This document shows, piece by piece, positions 30,188 to 42,296 of a stretch of 64,000 bases of DNA (its first letter is position 1; the number at the start of each line of letters is the position of its first letter). A model generated the notes under the pieces. The model was not told the DNA's origin. It ran no database searches and saw only the letters and a list, made by a program, of their open reading frames with translations. Source of the DNA: Saxidomus purpurata (taxonomy: Eukaryota > Mollusca > Bivalvia > Venerida > Veneridae); assembly GCA_022818135.1 (NCBI GenBank), contig JAFMSR010000015.1:1675059-1739058 (forward strand), given 5' to 3'. A program made the position numbers and the translations under genes.

Positions 30188-30855
30188 AACTAGATGCCCA
30201 CGTGCAACATGTCGAGCCCACCATATGTCAAAAGGGCTAACTCCTTACCAAGTAGAGATGGGTCAAAATACACCTAAATATTGGATGTAACATGCATGTT
30301 GTACCACAGAAAAGTGGTCTCGATTTTTCTCTACGGCCAGTAATAAAAAAGTTACAATATAAGCTATTTATAGTAACAACAAAGGGAAGTAATTCTAAAA
30401 ACAAGGGGAGTCCATGGTGGTGAACATTTGTACAAAGTAACATCAAAATCCCTCCATGCATGAAGAAGAAATGCTCCAGACAAAGATATTCTTGACTTGG
30501 AACTTTAATCTCTAAGTGTGACCTTGACCTTAGACCTAGGGAGCTGGTTCTTGCGCATGACACGCCTTCTCATGATGGTGAACATTTGTACAAAGTAACA
30601 TCAAAATCCCAACATGCATGAAAAAGATATGCTCCGGACAAAGTCATTCTTGAATTTGACCTTTAACCTCAAAGTGTGACCTTGACCTGAGACCTAGGGA
30701 CCTGGTTCTTGCGCATGACACTCCGTCTCATGATGGTGAACATTTGTGCCAAATAACATCAAAAAAAGATATGGTCCGGACAAAATCGGACGCACGTACG
30801 CACAAACACCGAACCGCCAAAAGTGACAACTAAGTCGAGCTCACCGCAAGCGGGC
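30188..30855. mobile_element. TIR element, TGTCGAGCCCRC ends
   Basis: Starts CTAGATGCCCACGTGCAACA TGTCGAGCCCACC and ends GAGCTCACCGCAAGCGGGCT. A module with GGTGAACATTTGTACAAAGT and GACCTAGGGA(G/C)CTGGTTC occurs two to three times inside. A second copy is at 58072-58620, where it is inserted into another repeat and so shows its true ends. Confidence 0.7.
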
Positions 30856-31165
30856 TTATTTGTAAATTTCTCAATTTTAGCCAAACTCGTCAAGGATGTC
30901 GTAAGAAGCCCGTACGGCGAACGTTACGACCTGCGGGCCACGTGCGTACACCGCAAGTTACTCTACCGGTATTGTGTCGTACGAACATCGTACGTTGACC
31001 GTGCGACTCCCCCGCAATAGTCGTGCGAGGACTGGCAAGCTCTTTTGGGCCCCGCGGTGTTCCAAATCCTCACAGTCATCGTTCAATGCCCGTACGAGTT
31101 CTAACGGGGCCCTTGCGGTGCCCGTACGGGCCCTTGCGAGCTGCTCCCGACCTCGAAAGTAGGTA
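30856..31165. other. CpG-rich patch
   Basis: CG dinucleotides are frequent (CGTACGGCGAACGTTACGAC, GTGCCCGTACGGGCCCTTGC) in a window that is otherwise CpG-poor and AT-rich. GTACGGGCCCTTGCG-type phrases recur within it. No CpG-island gene start is visible, so it is more likely a young or unmethylated repeat. Confidence 0.55.
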
Positions 31166-31401
31166 ACGACATGCACATTTGAATGAAAACCTCTGTTGTG
31201 AAATCTGGACAGTGGTTTCTTGTAATAAGATTTTGCATGTTTCTTTTTCCTATACTGCGCAATCATAGTGTTGCACAGAGTTTAAGGTCATAGTGCTAAA
31301 GAATGCCTAGCTGCATTGTAATATATCATTTTCAGTGATCGCAGAGTTAAACGTATTACGTAAAAAACTCAGTTCCACGAAAACATAATATAAACGTAAA
31401 A

Positions 31402-32115
31402 GTGCCTATCATGCCTAACTATTCCAATATGATTAATTATCACATTGCACTAATAGTTTATAAGGCTACAAATAAACTAGTGTTGAAATATGTAAGTGAC
31501 ATGTTAACTTTTTCTTGTAATAAAATCTACAGTCAATTGAATACAGTAATCTCTCTGTACATAAATATAAAACAAATATATTTAAAACATCTGTTTTTAT
31601 GTTCTGCAGTGCACATTTGGAATAATATTCCAGTAAAAATTATTCGCTACTCTAAATCTGTAACATAGTTTAAAAAGTAATATAAATCTTATTTGGACCA
31701 GAAACGAACTATGTAACACATTCAAAATAATATTATAGCAATTTTATATGTAAAATTTTCTTCTTCTTCCGTGACAATTAATCATATCTGAGTGTGTGTC
31801 ATTAATAAATGGTAGATATCCGTGATAATTCAAGTTTTAAATAAGTTAAACTTTGTTTATTTTGCAACTTTTTTAGATTTGTATATTCCCAAGTGTTGAA
31901 CCAGAATGTATGTAAATGTATGTGATTTTATGTGCGTCAACGTGTGTGCATCTGTATGTGTGCATATTCAAGCCGTTTGTATCTGTTGTTTGTGCGTATT
32001 TATGGAAGGCCACAATGATATTGTGTATGTATGTACGATTTCGTATAAATGTCTATTTGAGTTACCCTCTTGAAATAGATTTTATTGTTGTTATTATTAT
32101 TAGATGCTGTTTAAA
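31402..32115 (+). pseudogene. LINE reverse transcriptase, extreme C-terminus and 3' UTR (decayed)
   Basis: The frame reads IALIVYKATNKLVLKYVSDM, then LFLCSAVHIWNNIPVKIIRY, SKSVT-stop-FKK-stop-YKSYLD. The order Y-K-A-x-N-x-L-x-x-x-Y-x-S-D, W-N-N-I-P-x-x-I, S-x-x-x-F-K-x-x-x-K-x-Y-L is the tail end of reverse transcriptases of the Jockey/CR1/RTE group. Two in-frame stops mark it as dead. The T-rich end (TTTTATTGTTGTTATTATTA at about 32085) fits a LINE 3' end. Confidence 0.6.
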
Positions 32116-33109
32116 GTATTATGTTGAAGCGGAACGAACGACGAATACTGTTTAAAATATACGGAACGGACGATATTGACGCGGAATGAACAACGGAATA
32201 GTTTCAGGTGAGCTAAAATAATCGTTTTGATCCCAAGCGGCTTCACACAGTAATTATAAGCTGTTTGAGATGAAACATTTGAAAAGGGTTGTATGTAAAG
32301 TCTGAAAATATGTGTTCTGTATTTTTAAGGTTGACAAATACAGAGTTCGATGGATATTTTAAGACAGTTGTACCGCTGAATGTTTTTTTTTTTGGAATTA
32401 ATTAAAGTGAAATACATGTTTGATTGAAACACTAATTGAATCCCATTAGAGCCTTCTGCATAAGTTCAAGGTTTTAAAGTCGGGTTACAAAAGGATCTAT
32501 GTTTGTTCGATTGTCACGATTCCGTCGAGTTTCTAATACGGGGATCACGTGTCTTGTGAAAGCTCGCGGTACCTGTATTATAGAACGATTGATGCGTTTC
32601 GTATTGCCACGGCAGTATCTTCTCCCACCAGAATATACATTATATACCGACAATGTCATTTCCTAGTCCCTATTGCATTGGTAACTTATAGAAGGGAAGA
32701 ACTTTACTGCTTATCGCTCGCTTACCTTAGACTCGTGAAAAGCTGAAACAAATATGGCTATAAAACTGTAGAAGAAACGTGCTCATTTCAAACACTCTAT
32801 ACTGTGTCATAATGTTTATACATGTTTTAATGATATTAAGTGTATCACGTATCATGGTTGTTCTTTCAAATGAATTTACAAATAGAAGATTCACATTTGA
32901 AGGTTAGTACTTTTTTGTAATCAATCGTTGTAGATTATCTTTTACAAAAGGTTTCCGCTGTAATTAAAGCCTTTTATTCTAAGCTTGATCAATTTACTAT
33001 AGTTTAATACTTTTTACTTATAGTGGTTATAAAACATGGCAGTATTTGATGTTTAAAATATATTATTTATATAAATAAATAATCTTTACTTATTTGCGAA
33101 TATTTCCGT
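32116..33109. other. Intergenic, no feature seen
   Basis: Short overlapping ORFs at 32474-32746 on both strands show no recognisable domain. AT-rich elsewhere. Confidence 0.4.
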
Positions 33110-33295
33110 ACAATAAACCCCGCTTATAACGAACTCCTTTTGACCATTTAAATGTGTTCTTTATATCCGGAGTATGTTATATCCATATAGAATTTTCATA
33201 TTTAATAAAGACAAAAAAATCGGGCTCCAAGTATTTGTTCGTTATATCCAGAATTTCGCTATATCCGGAGACGTTATATACGGAGTTTACTACAT
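33110..33295. mobile_element. MITE of the ATATCCGGAG family
   Basis: Left end ATAAACCCCGCTTATAACGA, right end CGTTATATACGGAGTTTACT, inverted. TTATATCCGGAGTATGTTAT and CTATATCCGGAGAC inside. Related to 13835-13995. Confidence 0.6.
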
Positions 33296-34239
33296 GTATA
33301 CTTTTTGATAAAGAATTTTTAAAAAATGCAGATTGCTCACAGTATTTGCTCTTAGTTTTGACGACTACTTCATTGACGAATGGTTTAAAATTCACACTGT
33401 ATTAAAGTTCCCGAGGATCCTTTTTGAATTTACTGATATCGTAAAATAAATATACTGATAGGATAATGATAGAACCATGTTCTATTCACTCTAAAACAAT
33501 ATTTACATATTCATTTACATCAATTTAAAAAGTAAAGTTATGAATGTTTTTGGTACAAATAAAGGTCATTTCTGCCGGTAAGACATCTTTCTTGGTGAAA
33601 TAAGAGCTACTTGTCAGTGTGATCCTGGGACTTTCAGGCTATTCTATTAATTGGTCGTTTGTATAAAGTGGTTTCTCTTATACCGCAGTTTTTTATGTTC
33701 ACTACACTGACGTAAGTTTTAGAACTTAAAAACATTTTTAAAATTGTCAAAAGGTTAATATTGCTAAAAGTACTAAGTGCGGTAGCGTGAAGAAGTAAAA
33801 AAGAAACCGGTCAATTACTGTTTCTTCATGAAAAAAAAAGTTTTAGGATAACTGACATTACGTCTACGTGTGTTAAGTGAGTTGTATCAAATTACTGTTG
33901 TGGTAATAGTACACCATACGAAATAAGTAAAGAATACGTCGTGCACATAGCAATTGATTAAAATTTAGTGATAAATGGACTCCAAAGTTACTGCATTTAA
34001 ACTTTCAGTTTATCAAATGTTTGTAACCGAGGATTTGTTGAGGTTTGTTGCAGGCCAGTATGGCTCTTCCTAGAACTGAAAAAATGTGAAAATTAAAATA
34101 CGCCAGCTGATTTAAAACACTTATAATAATTCTTGCAAAATTCAGTGCTATAGAGTTTGCTGAAAGAGCAAAATTCAACGCGATGATATTTTGCCAAGAA
34201 TATGAAAGTTATTATAATATCGAAATAATCTTATAAAAT

Positions 34240-34462
34240 ACAAATAAAATGGAAGCAATTTGTATATAAAAATATACTGTGTTATAGTCTGTCGCTGCCT
34301 AATTTGTATAACTTGTGCTGTATTTTGCTTTTATGTTTCATGTTCTTTGTTTACCGTATATGTTAATTTGTGCTCAATTTTGTATTTTCTTTACTTTTCA
34401 AAAATACTCCTCTTTATGGCGGAAAAATAAAACCAATCAATTAATCAATCAATCAGTCTATA
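34240..34462 (+). repeat. LINE-like 3' end with (AATC)n tail
   Basis: Ends AAAATAAAACCAATCAATTA ATCAATCAATCAG, a tetranucleotide tail typical of non-LTR element 3' termini. No coding part is left. Confidence 0.5.
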
Positions 34463-36226
34463 TATTAGCGACAATTCTTCCAAGTACAACACAATAACAA
34501 CCTTCTACTTGTCTTCAATTTTCAATAAAGCATCAGCATATATGACCTTTTGACACATCTACTGTTTTATTCATGTGCTTTGTAAACAATTGTTCATTGA
34601 AAATCATGTAAATAGTCAACAAAATTAATACAAGCAGTAAATGGTTTTAAAAGTGTGCCAGTACATTTTCCCACATGATTCATACAGGCATGCTATATCC
34701 TGGCGGTGTTATTCGATAGTCTACTGTCCCATAAGAATTGATAACTCCTGAGCCGGAAGAAACATGCGGGTATCGACCAAGAAACCCGCCCCCCCCTCAA
34801 CTCGTTACAGGCGTATGCGATGGGAAGTTTTAGACGCTGACGGCCCCCCCCCGCCCTACTGTAGCAGGTTTATTCTCCAACCTAAAAAATGTCAGTGAAC
34901 TAAAATGATAAATAAATACTAAAATAAAGCGCCTGTGAGCGCTGAAGGCCTGGGGGCCCCCCCCCTATAGGTTACCCCCGAAAAACACTTTCCACCCACG
35001 TGTTCGCTTGAAACCTAAAGCGCGGGTCGAAAGTGCAGGCGAAATTCAAAGCGCAGATAATGTTCACATAATGGGTGACGGGTTTGTTTTTTTGAATGTA
35101 CTTAAATGAAAAATAATCACAGTAACATTATAAAATGTTCAAGCCAGTACAAATTTCGATCTGCGCTTTGTACACTTCAAGCGATAGTCGAGTGTGGTCG
35201 AAAATTATTGTGTACCAATGACAAGACCTTGAAACAGAAATAAACAAAGCAAACCACAAAAATAAATACAGTACTGTACAATGTGTAAACAAGAACAATG
35301 ACGGGTAACTTGTAGTTGTAAAACGTTATGGGCCTCTACATGCAGCGTCCTCATAAGGAATTTGACCACGTTATTACTCCTCGGGAAGACGATCTTTTTT
35401 AGGCTATTTTTAGGTAATATATTTTCTCGCCAATGAAATAACATGCGGAAATTTAAAATCAAACTACAAACTCTTATACGAGCTTCGTACGTTCGTATTT
35501 CCGTAAAATCCGTACTTTTCGGATAATCAGTAACAGCGCAATTTCTAACGAAATTGTAATGCGCCCTTAAAGGCACCTTCCTCCAGTCGTTTGAAGGTCT
35601 TTTATTTGTAGCAGTTCTTATCATATGCGGCTCAAAAGAAGATTGACCTGTCTTGATACTTTCCATAAAATGTTTACAGTTGTTATTCGCCAAGCACGTA
35701 AAATGATAAATAAATACAATTAAAAAAACGACATTCAGTATTTTATTATATACCTATTAATGTTTATCTGAAATTTCTGTAGTATTTGTGCAGTAAAATA
35801 CAACATCCCGTATCAATTTTTCCGTATAAGATGAAATAAGCCGTATCTTAGCTGTCCATCGTGTAGGGTTTTACACACATGCATATTCATATGATATTCC
35901 TACGCTAAAAGTGGAAAACTAGATCCACACTGCTGTAGTAAAATAAGTTTGATTTTATTGTCGTCACTTTGTTTTTTTATTTCACATTTGAAGACAAATT
36001 AATGCAAAATCATTTTCGCATAAAATAAAGCAGATAAATGGTTTATAGTTTGCATTTTCTTTTTATTGCTGTTTGTTTATACACGGAAGACACAAGTGAC
36101 GTCATGGACGTCATATAAAACGTGACACGAAATAGCGCATTATGTTGTTGACTTTACCCCATTATTGGCACATTAACGTTTAATATATAAAATTTACATG
36201 GCATCCAGTAAAGGTATATAATAAAA
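34463..36226. other. Gene-poor stretch with one unassigned minus-strand ORF
   Basis: C-runs occur at 34787-34795, 34845-34853 and 34957-34966. A 162-codon minus-strand ORF (35205-35693) reads MANNNCKHFMESIKTGQSSF, and DWRKVPLRAHYNFVRNCAVT, then becomes Cys/Leu-rich. No domain recognised and no clear splice context; it could be an exon or a repeat remnant. Confidence 0.3.
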
Positions 36227-36383
36227 GGAATACTATAACAGTTGGTTGATCTGCGTGCGTATCTTTTTCGTTGGCTGCATAGTGCAGGATCACACCCGAG
36301 GTTCCGCCTCTCGTGTTATCCGGAACTACACAGCCAGCTAAAAAAATATGACTCCGCAGATCAACCGACTGTTATAATATTCC
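36227..36383. mobile_element. MITE with GGAATACTATAACAG ends
   Basis: Left end GGAATACTATAACAGTTGGT TGATCTGCG pairs with right end CGCAGATCAACCGACTGTTA TAATATTCC. An inner pair, TTGGCTG with CAGCCA, extends the fold. No coding. Confidence 0.8.
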
Positions 36384-36958
36384 GTATATATCGAAACATT
36401 AACTATATCTAAAAAAAGATGGTCGGCGCGATTTTGTGTATTGGAAAGAGATGGGTAGCTAATAATCATAGATAATTACGGTAAAAATCAAGGGAGATAA
36501 TCTTATCAGATATTTGAAAATGATGGCAACTTTTACAACAAGGTAATTGGAGATCCCAATTCTAAACTTTTTGATACATAAATGGCATCAATAATCAGTT
36601 TCTCTCGTGAAGTCAGGGCAATTGCAAAACATTAATAGAACATTTATGAAGAAATTGCTAACTATTAGTTTCAATATTGCATTTAAAAGAATATGAAATA
36701 CTTCCACAACAACCCTTTTAGAATACTAAATATTTGGCTTCAGAGTATTGACTTCAAGTCTCAATTTGATTATATTCTATATTTCTACATAAAAAAGATA
36801 CAGCGTTCACAGCAAACGCAAATCAATATAATACACAATTAATTTAGTGAAATACCAGCATATGTATATTTCTGTAGATGCAGTTCAACAGCATAAATAA
36901 AAAGAGGAAAGACTATCAGACATATTATTTCCTATATCAGAGTAAAAGAAGTCTGAAC
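36384..36958. other. Intergenic, no feature seen
   Basis: AT-rich sequence up to the minisatellite. Nothing supported. Confidence 0.4.
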
Positions 36959-38470
36959 AATGGTCACCGTGAGTAATGCTCACTGAACAATGGTCAACGT
37001 GAGTAATGCTCACTGAACAATGGTCACCGTGAGTAATGCTCAGTTAACCATGGTCACCGTGAGTAATGCTCACCGAACAATGGTCAACGTGAGTAATGCT
37101 CACTGAACAATGGTCACCGTGAGTAATGCTCAGTTAACCATGGTCACCGTGAGTAATGCTCACCGAACAATGGTCAACGTGAGTAATGCTCACTGAACAA
37201 TGGTCAACCTGAGTTATGCTCACTGAACAATGCTTACCGTGAGTAATGCTCACTGAACAATGCTTACCGTGAGTAATGCTCAGTTAACAATGGTCACCGT
37301 GAGTAATGCTCACTGAACAATGGTCACCGTGAGTAATGCTCACTGAACAATGGTCATCGTGAGTAATGCTAACTGAACAATGGTCACCGTAAGTAATGCT
37401 CACTGAACAATGCTTACCGTGAGTAATGCTCAGTTAACAATGGTCAACGTGAGAAATGCTCACTGAACAATGCTCACCGTGAGTTATGCTCAGTATACAA
37501 TGGTCACCGTGAGTAATGCTCACTGAACAATGGTCAACGTGAATAATGCTCACTGAACAATGCTTACCGTGAGTAATGCTCACTGAACAATGGTCACCGT
37601 GAGTAATGCTAACTGAACAATGGTCACCGTAAGCAATTCTCACTGAACAATGCTTACCGTGAGTAAAGCTCACTGAACAATGCTCACCGTGAGTTATGCT
37701 CAGTATACAATGGTCACCGTGAGTAATGCTCACTGAACAATGGTCACAGTAAGTAATGCTCACTGAACAATGCTTACCGTGAGTAATACTCACTGAACAA
37801 TGCTCACCGTGAGTTATGCTCAGTATACAATGGTCACCGTGAGTAATGCTCACTGAACAATGGTCAACGTGAGTAATGCTCACTGAACAATGGTCACAGT
37901 TGGTAATGCTCACTGAACAATGCTTACCGTGAGTAATTCTCAGTTAACAATGCTCACCGTGAGTAATGCTCAATTAACAATGCTCACCGTGAGTAATGCT
38001 CACTGAACAATGCTTACCGTGAGTAATGCTCAGTTAACAATGCTCACCGTGAGTAATACTCAATTAACAATGGTCACCGTGAGTAATGCTCACTGAACAA
38101 TGCTTACCGTGAGTAATGCTCAGTTAACAATGCTCACCGTGAGTTATGCTCAATTAACAATGGTCACCGTGAGTAATGCTCACTGAACAATGGTCACCGT
38201 GAGTAATGCTCACTGAACAATGGTCACCGTGAGTAATGCTCACTGAACAATGGTCAACGTGAGTTATGCTCACTGAACAATGGTCAACGTGAGTTATGCT
38301 CACTGAACAATGGTCAACATGAGTAATGATCACTGAACAATGGTCAGCATGAGTAATGCTCACTGAACAATGGTCACCGTGAGTAATGCTCACTGAACAA
38401 TGCTTATCGTGAGTAATGCTCACTGGACAATGCTCACCGTGAGTAATGCTTCACTGAACAATGGTCACTT
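36959..38470. repeat. 30-bp minisatellite, about 50 copies (block 1)
   Basis: Head-to-tail units of exactly 30 bp: TGAACAATGGTCACCGTGAG then TAATGCTCAC, with variants at fixed sites (GGTCA/GCTTA/GCTCA, ACTGAAC/AGTTAAC/AATTAAC). Every unit holds GTGAGTAATGCTCAC, a 5-bp stem with a TAATG loop. Because 30 is divisible by three, long ORFs arise on the minus strand (ten-residue repeat SITHGDHCSV); they are side effects. Variant types form higher-order blocks of several units. Confidence 0.95.
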
Positions 38471-39114
38471 TGAGTAGTACTAATTGAACGTAGCTCACTT
38501 TGAGTTAAAAATGCTGTTTGAGCATTAAACTCGCCAAAGATATAGAAATTCTCATACATACAGTAAGAAGGTATCTCGGTTTCAAAAATAACAAATTCCT
38601 CCAAGTTGTAAATCTGAAATGTAACAGTGTTATGTACACTATGCGAAGAATTATACAAACATAATTATCACTATTGAAAATTTTCAGTTTCAGCCTTAAA
38701 CTATATTATATATGTTTGACGATGTAAAATTTCTATATTTTGAAATTAGTCATTTTCAGTGACAGCCTCTTTATTTTACAACAATTTGCTTGTAACGAAT
38801 CTGTTCAAGCCAGTAATTTTTCTGATCTATGAATATAATTACAAACTAGGAGGCAAGTGACATAAAGTAACCAGATTGTATCATTTAATGAAAAACGTTA
38901 ATGTTAAATTAAAAGGTATCGTATGTCTGAGGAATTTCAACTGTGTATCCGCGTTTGTTAACTCCCAAAGGCTAAGGACTTTTAGATTATCGACCTCATG
39001 AAAGTTCTTATCAATTTTGCTGTTACAGAGAAAAAGCTTTACACTTTGTCTAAATTGTTATCATAAAATGTGACAAATAAAGTAAAGTTTTCAAGTGTTT
39101 AGTTTATACTGATT
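38471..39114. other. Flank of the minisatellite, no gene
   Basis: The array decays at 38450-38510 (GGTCACTTTGAGTAGTACT). No ORF or defined repeat after that. Confidence 0.4.
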
Positions 39115-39298
39115 TATTTATTCTCGATTGCGAAACAAGTTCTTACAACTTATATTAATCGCTCTCGAGACTCATTCCAGATGGAATCAACATCGAAGAG
39201 AGAGAGGCAATGTGGATTTAATTGGGTCTTGCCTAAGGACACTACCGACATGGCCCTTCAATCCTGAGGCGAACGCGCTACCATTGAGCCACGGCGTT
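39115..39298 (-). mobile_element. tRNA-headed SINE, minus strand
   Basis: On the minus strand the head contains GTAGCGCGTTCGCCTCAGGA and the body CTCGAGAGCGATTAATATA, with tail TAAGAACTTGTTTCGCAATC. One of the better preserved tails of the family. Confidence 0.75.
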
Positions 39299-39605
39299 TT
39301 ATTTCATATGAACATGCTTGTTCTGAATTCATATAAAAGATTTATGGATCATGATCAGACAGTTAACAAACAATTAAGCAAATGCAAAAATCAAAACATA
39401 GCAATACAACAACAGTATTGTGAATATTACAAAATAAATATAAGAAAAACAAAATATAATTAACAAAATAAACATTTGTTTTCCTTTCGAGTTGGGGTGG
39501 GTATAGAGGGGTTTACAAAACATTCGACCCAGTATAAGTTATTTATTACACGTTTAAAATTTAAAGATCTAACCATAGAATAGTATTGTCATTGTAAAGG
39601 GAACT

Positions 39606-39687
39606 ATAATTAAAAAAAAAATATTTCCCCCTATTCCCACAAAAAAAAAAAAAATCTCCCCCCCCCCCCCCCTCCCCCCCCCCCCAA

Positions 39688-39744
<57 letters not shown>

Positions 39745-39760
39745 TTTTTAAAAAAAAAAA

Positions 39761-39816
<56 letters not shown>

Positions 39817-39851
39817 TTAAAAAAAAAAAAAAAAAAAAAAATTTTTTTTTT

Positions 39852-39936
<85 letters not shown>

Positions 39937-39987
39937 TTTTTATTTTTTAAAATAAAAATAAAAAAAAATATTAAAAAAAAAAAAAAA

Positions 39988-40040
<53 letters not shown>

Positions 40041-40047
40041 CCCCCCC
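39606..40047. other. A/T/C homopolymer block (likely artefact)
   Basis: Alternating long runs of A and T with C runs at both edges (39655-39684 and 40041-40047). The style is the same as at 5917-6217 and 26289-27562. It lies between the two 30-bp minisatellite blocks, so it may stand for missing or collapsed array sequence. Confidence 0.85.
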
Positions 40048-40059
40048 TTATCTTCACCG

Positions 40060-42290
40060 ATACACTTAAAAGCTTTACTGAGTTCATACTGGTGTTGACC
40101 AACCTATCCATTGGGTAAATTTTCTTTTCTTTTGGCTTGGATAGGCAAAAATGATTTTATTGTGGTTTTACGTCGTATTCGATGGAAAGAAAATACTTGC
40201 ACAAATTCATATAATTCGATTGTCATTTTGACAATAGTCTTTTTGAAAAGGCAAAATGGTCAACGTGAGTAATGCTCACTGAACAATGGTCACAGTGAGT
40301 AATGCTCACTGAACAATGCTTACCGTGAGTAATGCTCAGTTAACAATGCTCACCGTGAGCAATACTCAATTAACAATAGTCACCGTGAGTAATGCTCACT
40401 GAACAATGCTTACCGTGAGTAATGCTCAGTTAACAATGCTCACCGTGAGTAATGCTCAATTAACAATGGTCACCGTGAGTAATGCTCACTGAACAATGCT
40501 TACCGTGAGTAATGCTCAGTTAACAATGGTCACCGTGAGTAATGCTCACTGAACAATGGTCACCGTGAGTAATGCTCACTGAACAATGGTCACCGTGAGT
40601 AATGCTCACTGAACAATGGTCAACGTGAGTTATGCTCTCTGAACAATGGTCAACGTGAGTTATGCTCACTGAACAATGGTCACCATGAGTAATGCTCACT
40701 GAACAATGGTCAACATGAGTAATGCTCACTGAACAATGGTCACCGTGAGTAATGCTCACTGAACAATGCTTATCGTGAGTAATGCGCACTGGACAATAGT
40801 CATTTTGAAAAGGCAAAATCGTTATAAATGTAAAATGTTCTCTCTTAAAAAATTTGATGGTCATTTTAAACAGAAATGTAACTTTCATAAATGATATAAC
40901 AACCTTTAATATTTCTTTTGATATTTAAATTGCCTGTAATAAAGAAAACGCTTTCTTTTCATTTTAGGGAAACCAACGGAATCGCACCAAAATATAGTTT
41001 CTGCATATTAAAATACATATACAGTACCGCCAATGATGTACTGTTCTCAAGCTCAGTGTTTTGCATAAAGAAATATTACTATGATTTATTTTTCTGTTTA
41101 TATTACTCTTGGGCATCGTTGTGTGCCCCGGATTTACGCCGCGTCTGTGTAACGCATGTACACATCTTACATAACAATATGTCATAATCACTCTTGGGGA
41201 GCCCTGTGACACGTTTAGATTTACGTCACACCGCTGTAGACACAAATAAGACAGTCACAATAAAAAATATCTTCTTATTTTAGGCGTTTATTTTTCTTTT
41301 GATGCCCTAGCAGGATAACCCCTATTTAAAGTTGTTTGTGTAAATAGTAAATGTATCATACAATACAGTGTCAACACCGCCAGAAAGGCGATGAAAGTAA
41401 CATTCACAGAAGCATGAAATAAATTTATTTATTCTTACACTTATGTAATTTCTTATTTTAGATACTTGATATTAAGCAGTATACGTTCATAAATTTAGTT
41501 AATGTGTATATAGTTTTATTTTTATGCTTATCTTCTATACCAATAATATTAAAGTGCCATTCTTGAAGTTTAAAATATGATAACTGACCTTTTTGGCATA
41601 ACATGAATAAAAGAATTATAAACACCTTTTAAACACGTTTATTTTAGCCAATGCTTTTGCTTTAAAGAGTCACTCCCTACATCTAGCAGATATAGATTAT
41701 GTGTTCAGTGAACGTAAAATGATAAATAAATACGATTTCAAAGAAGAACCTATGGCGAAAAATGTCACTATAGAGGCTTTCTGTAATAAATCGCATCCAT
41801 CCATTAATTGTACAACAACAACTCTACATAGATTATTGAATGTTTTACGGTACTGCAGTATATTTTAAACCGCTGATTTTATCGGTAATGACTGGGAATG
41901 CGTAGCTGAAACTTTTAGGTTAAGTTATAATACTTCTAAAGATTCTATTATTTATGTTTTGGAGGTTATTTAGTTTGACATCAGTTATAGGGTATGTCCC
42001 TTTAATTAACAAGCGCCATTTCCTGAAAGTTTTATTGTGTCAAAGGAGTATGTGAATACTATTAATATGCTTAGCCAACATATATAGCCTGATAAAAATC
42101 AGTACTAGAATTTTATAAAAGCTTGATTTTCAGCACATATGTAAAGAAAAGCAGCATTTGTTAAACATTATGACAAAATTAAGTACTGTGACTTTTAATT
42201 GCATTCATTGTAAAATCGGATCTTGTATTGGATCAGCGTGTTAAGCTAAGTTAACAATAAATGAGCCTTGAACGACACGTTCTCATCCTC
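40060..42290. repeat. Diverged duplication, copy A
   Basis: Phrases in the same order also appear in 44460-46180: TTTTCTTTTCTTTTGGCTTG, CTCAAGCTCAGTGTTTTGCA, CTTGGGCATCGTTGT, AATATGTCATAATCACTCTT, GTGACACGTTTAGATTTACG, TTCAGCACATATGTA, GCAGCATTTGTTAAACATTA and TTGTATTGGATCAGC. Copy A also contains the second 30-bp array. No coding sequence is recognised in either copy. Confidence 0.8.
40256..40800. repeat. 30-bp minisatellite, about 18 copies (block 2)
   Basis: Same 30-bp unit and same variants as 36959-38470. Unit order near the end (GCTTATCGTGAGTAATG, then ACTGGACAAT) repeats the end of block 1, so block 2 is a copy of part of block 1. Confidence 0.92.
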
Positions 42291-42296
42291 AGTTTC

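Noticed and set aside
30237..30563. 108-codon minus-strand ORF, also at 58122-58346
   Set aside because: Both are the same dispersed TIR element; short frames within it are not genes.
37434..38423. Long ORFs with SITHGDHCSV repeats as protein genes
   Set aside because: They exist only because the satellite period is a multiple of three; no start context, splice sites or conservation.
36959..38470. CRISPR-like array
   Set aside because: Units are continuous 30-bp repeats without unique spacers, and the host is clearly eukaryotic.
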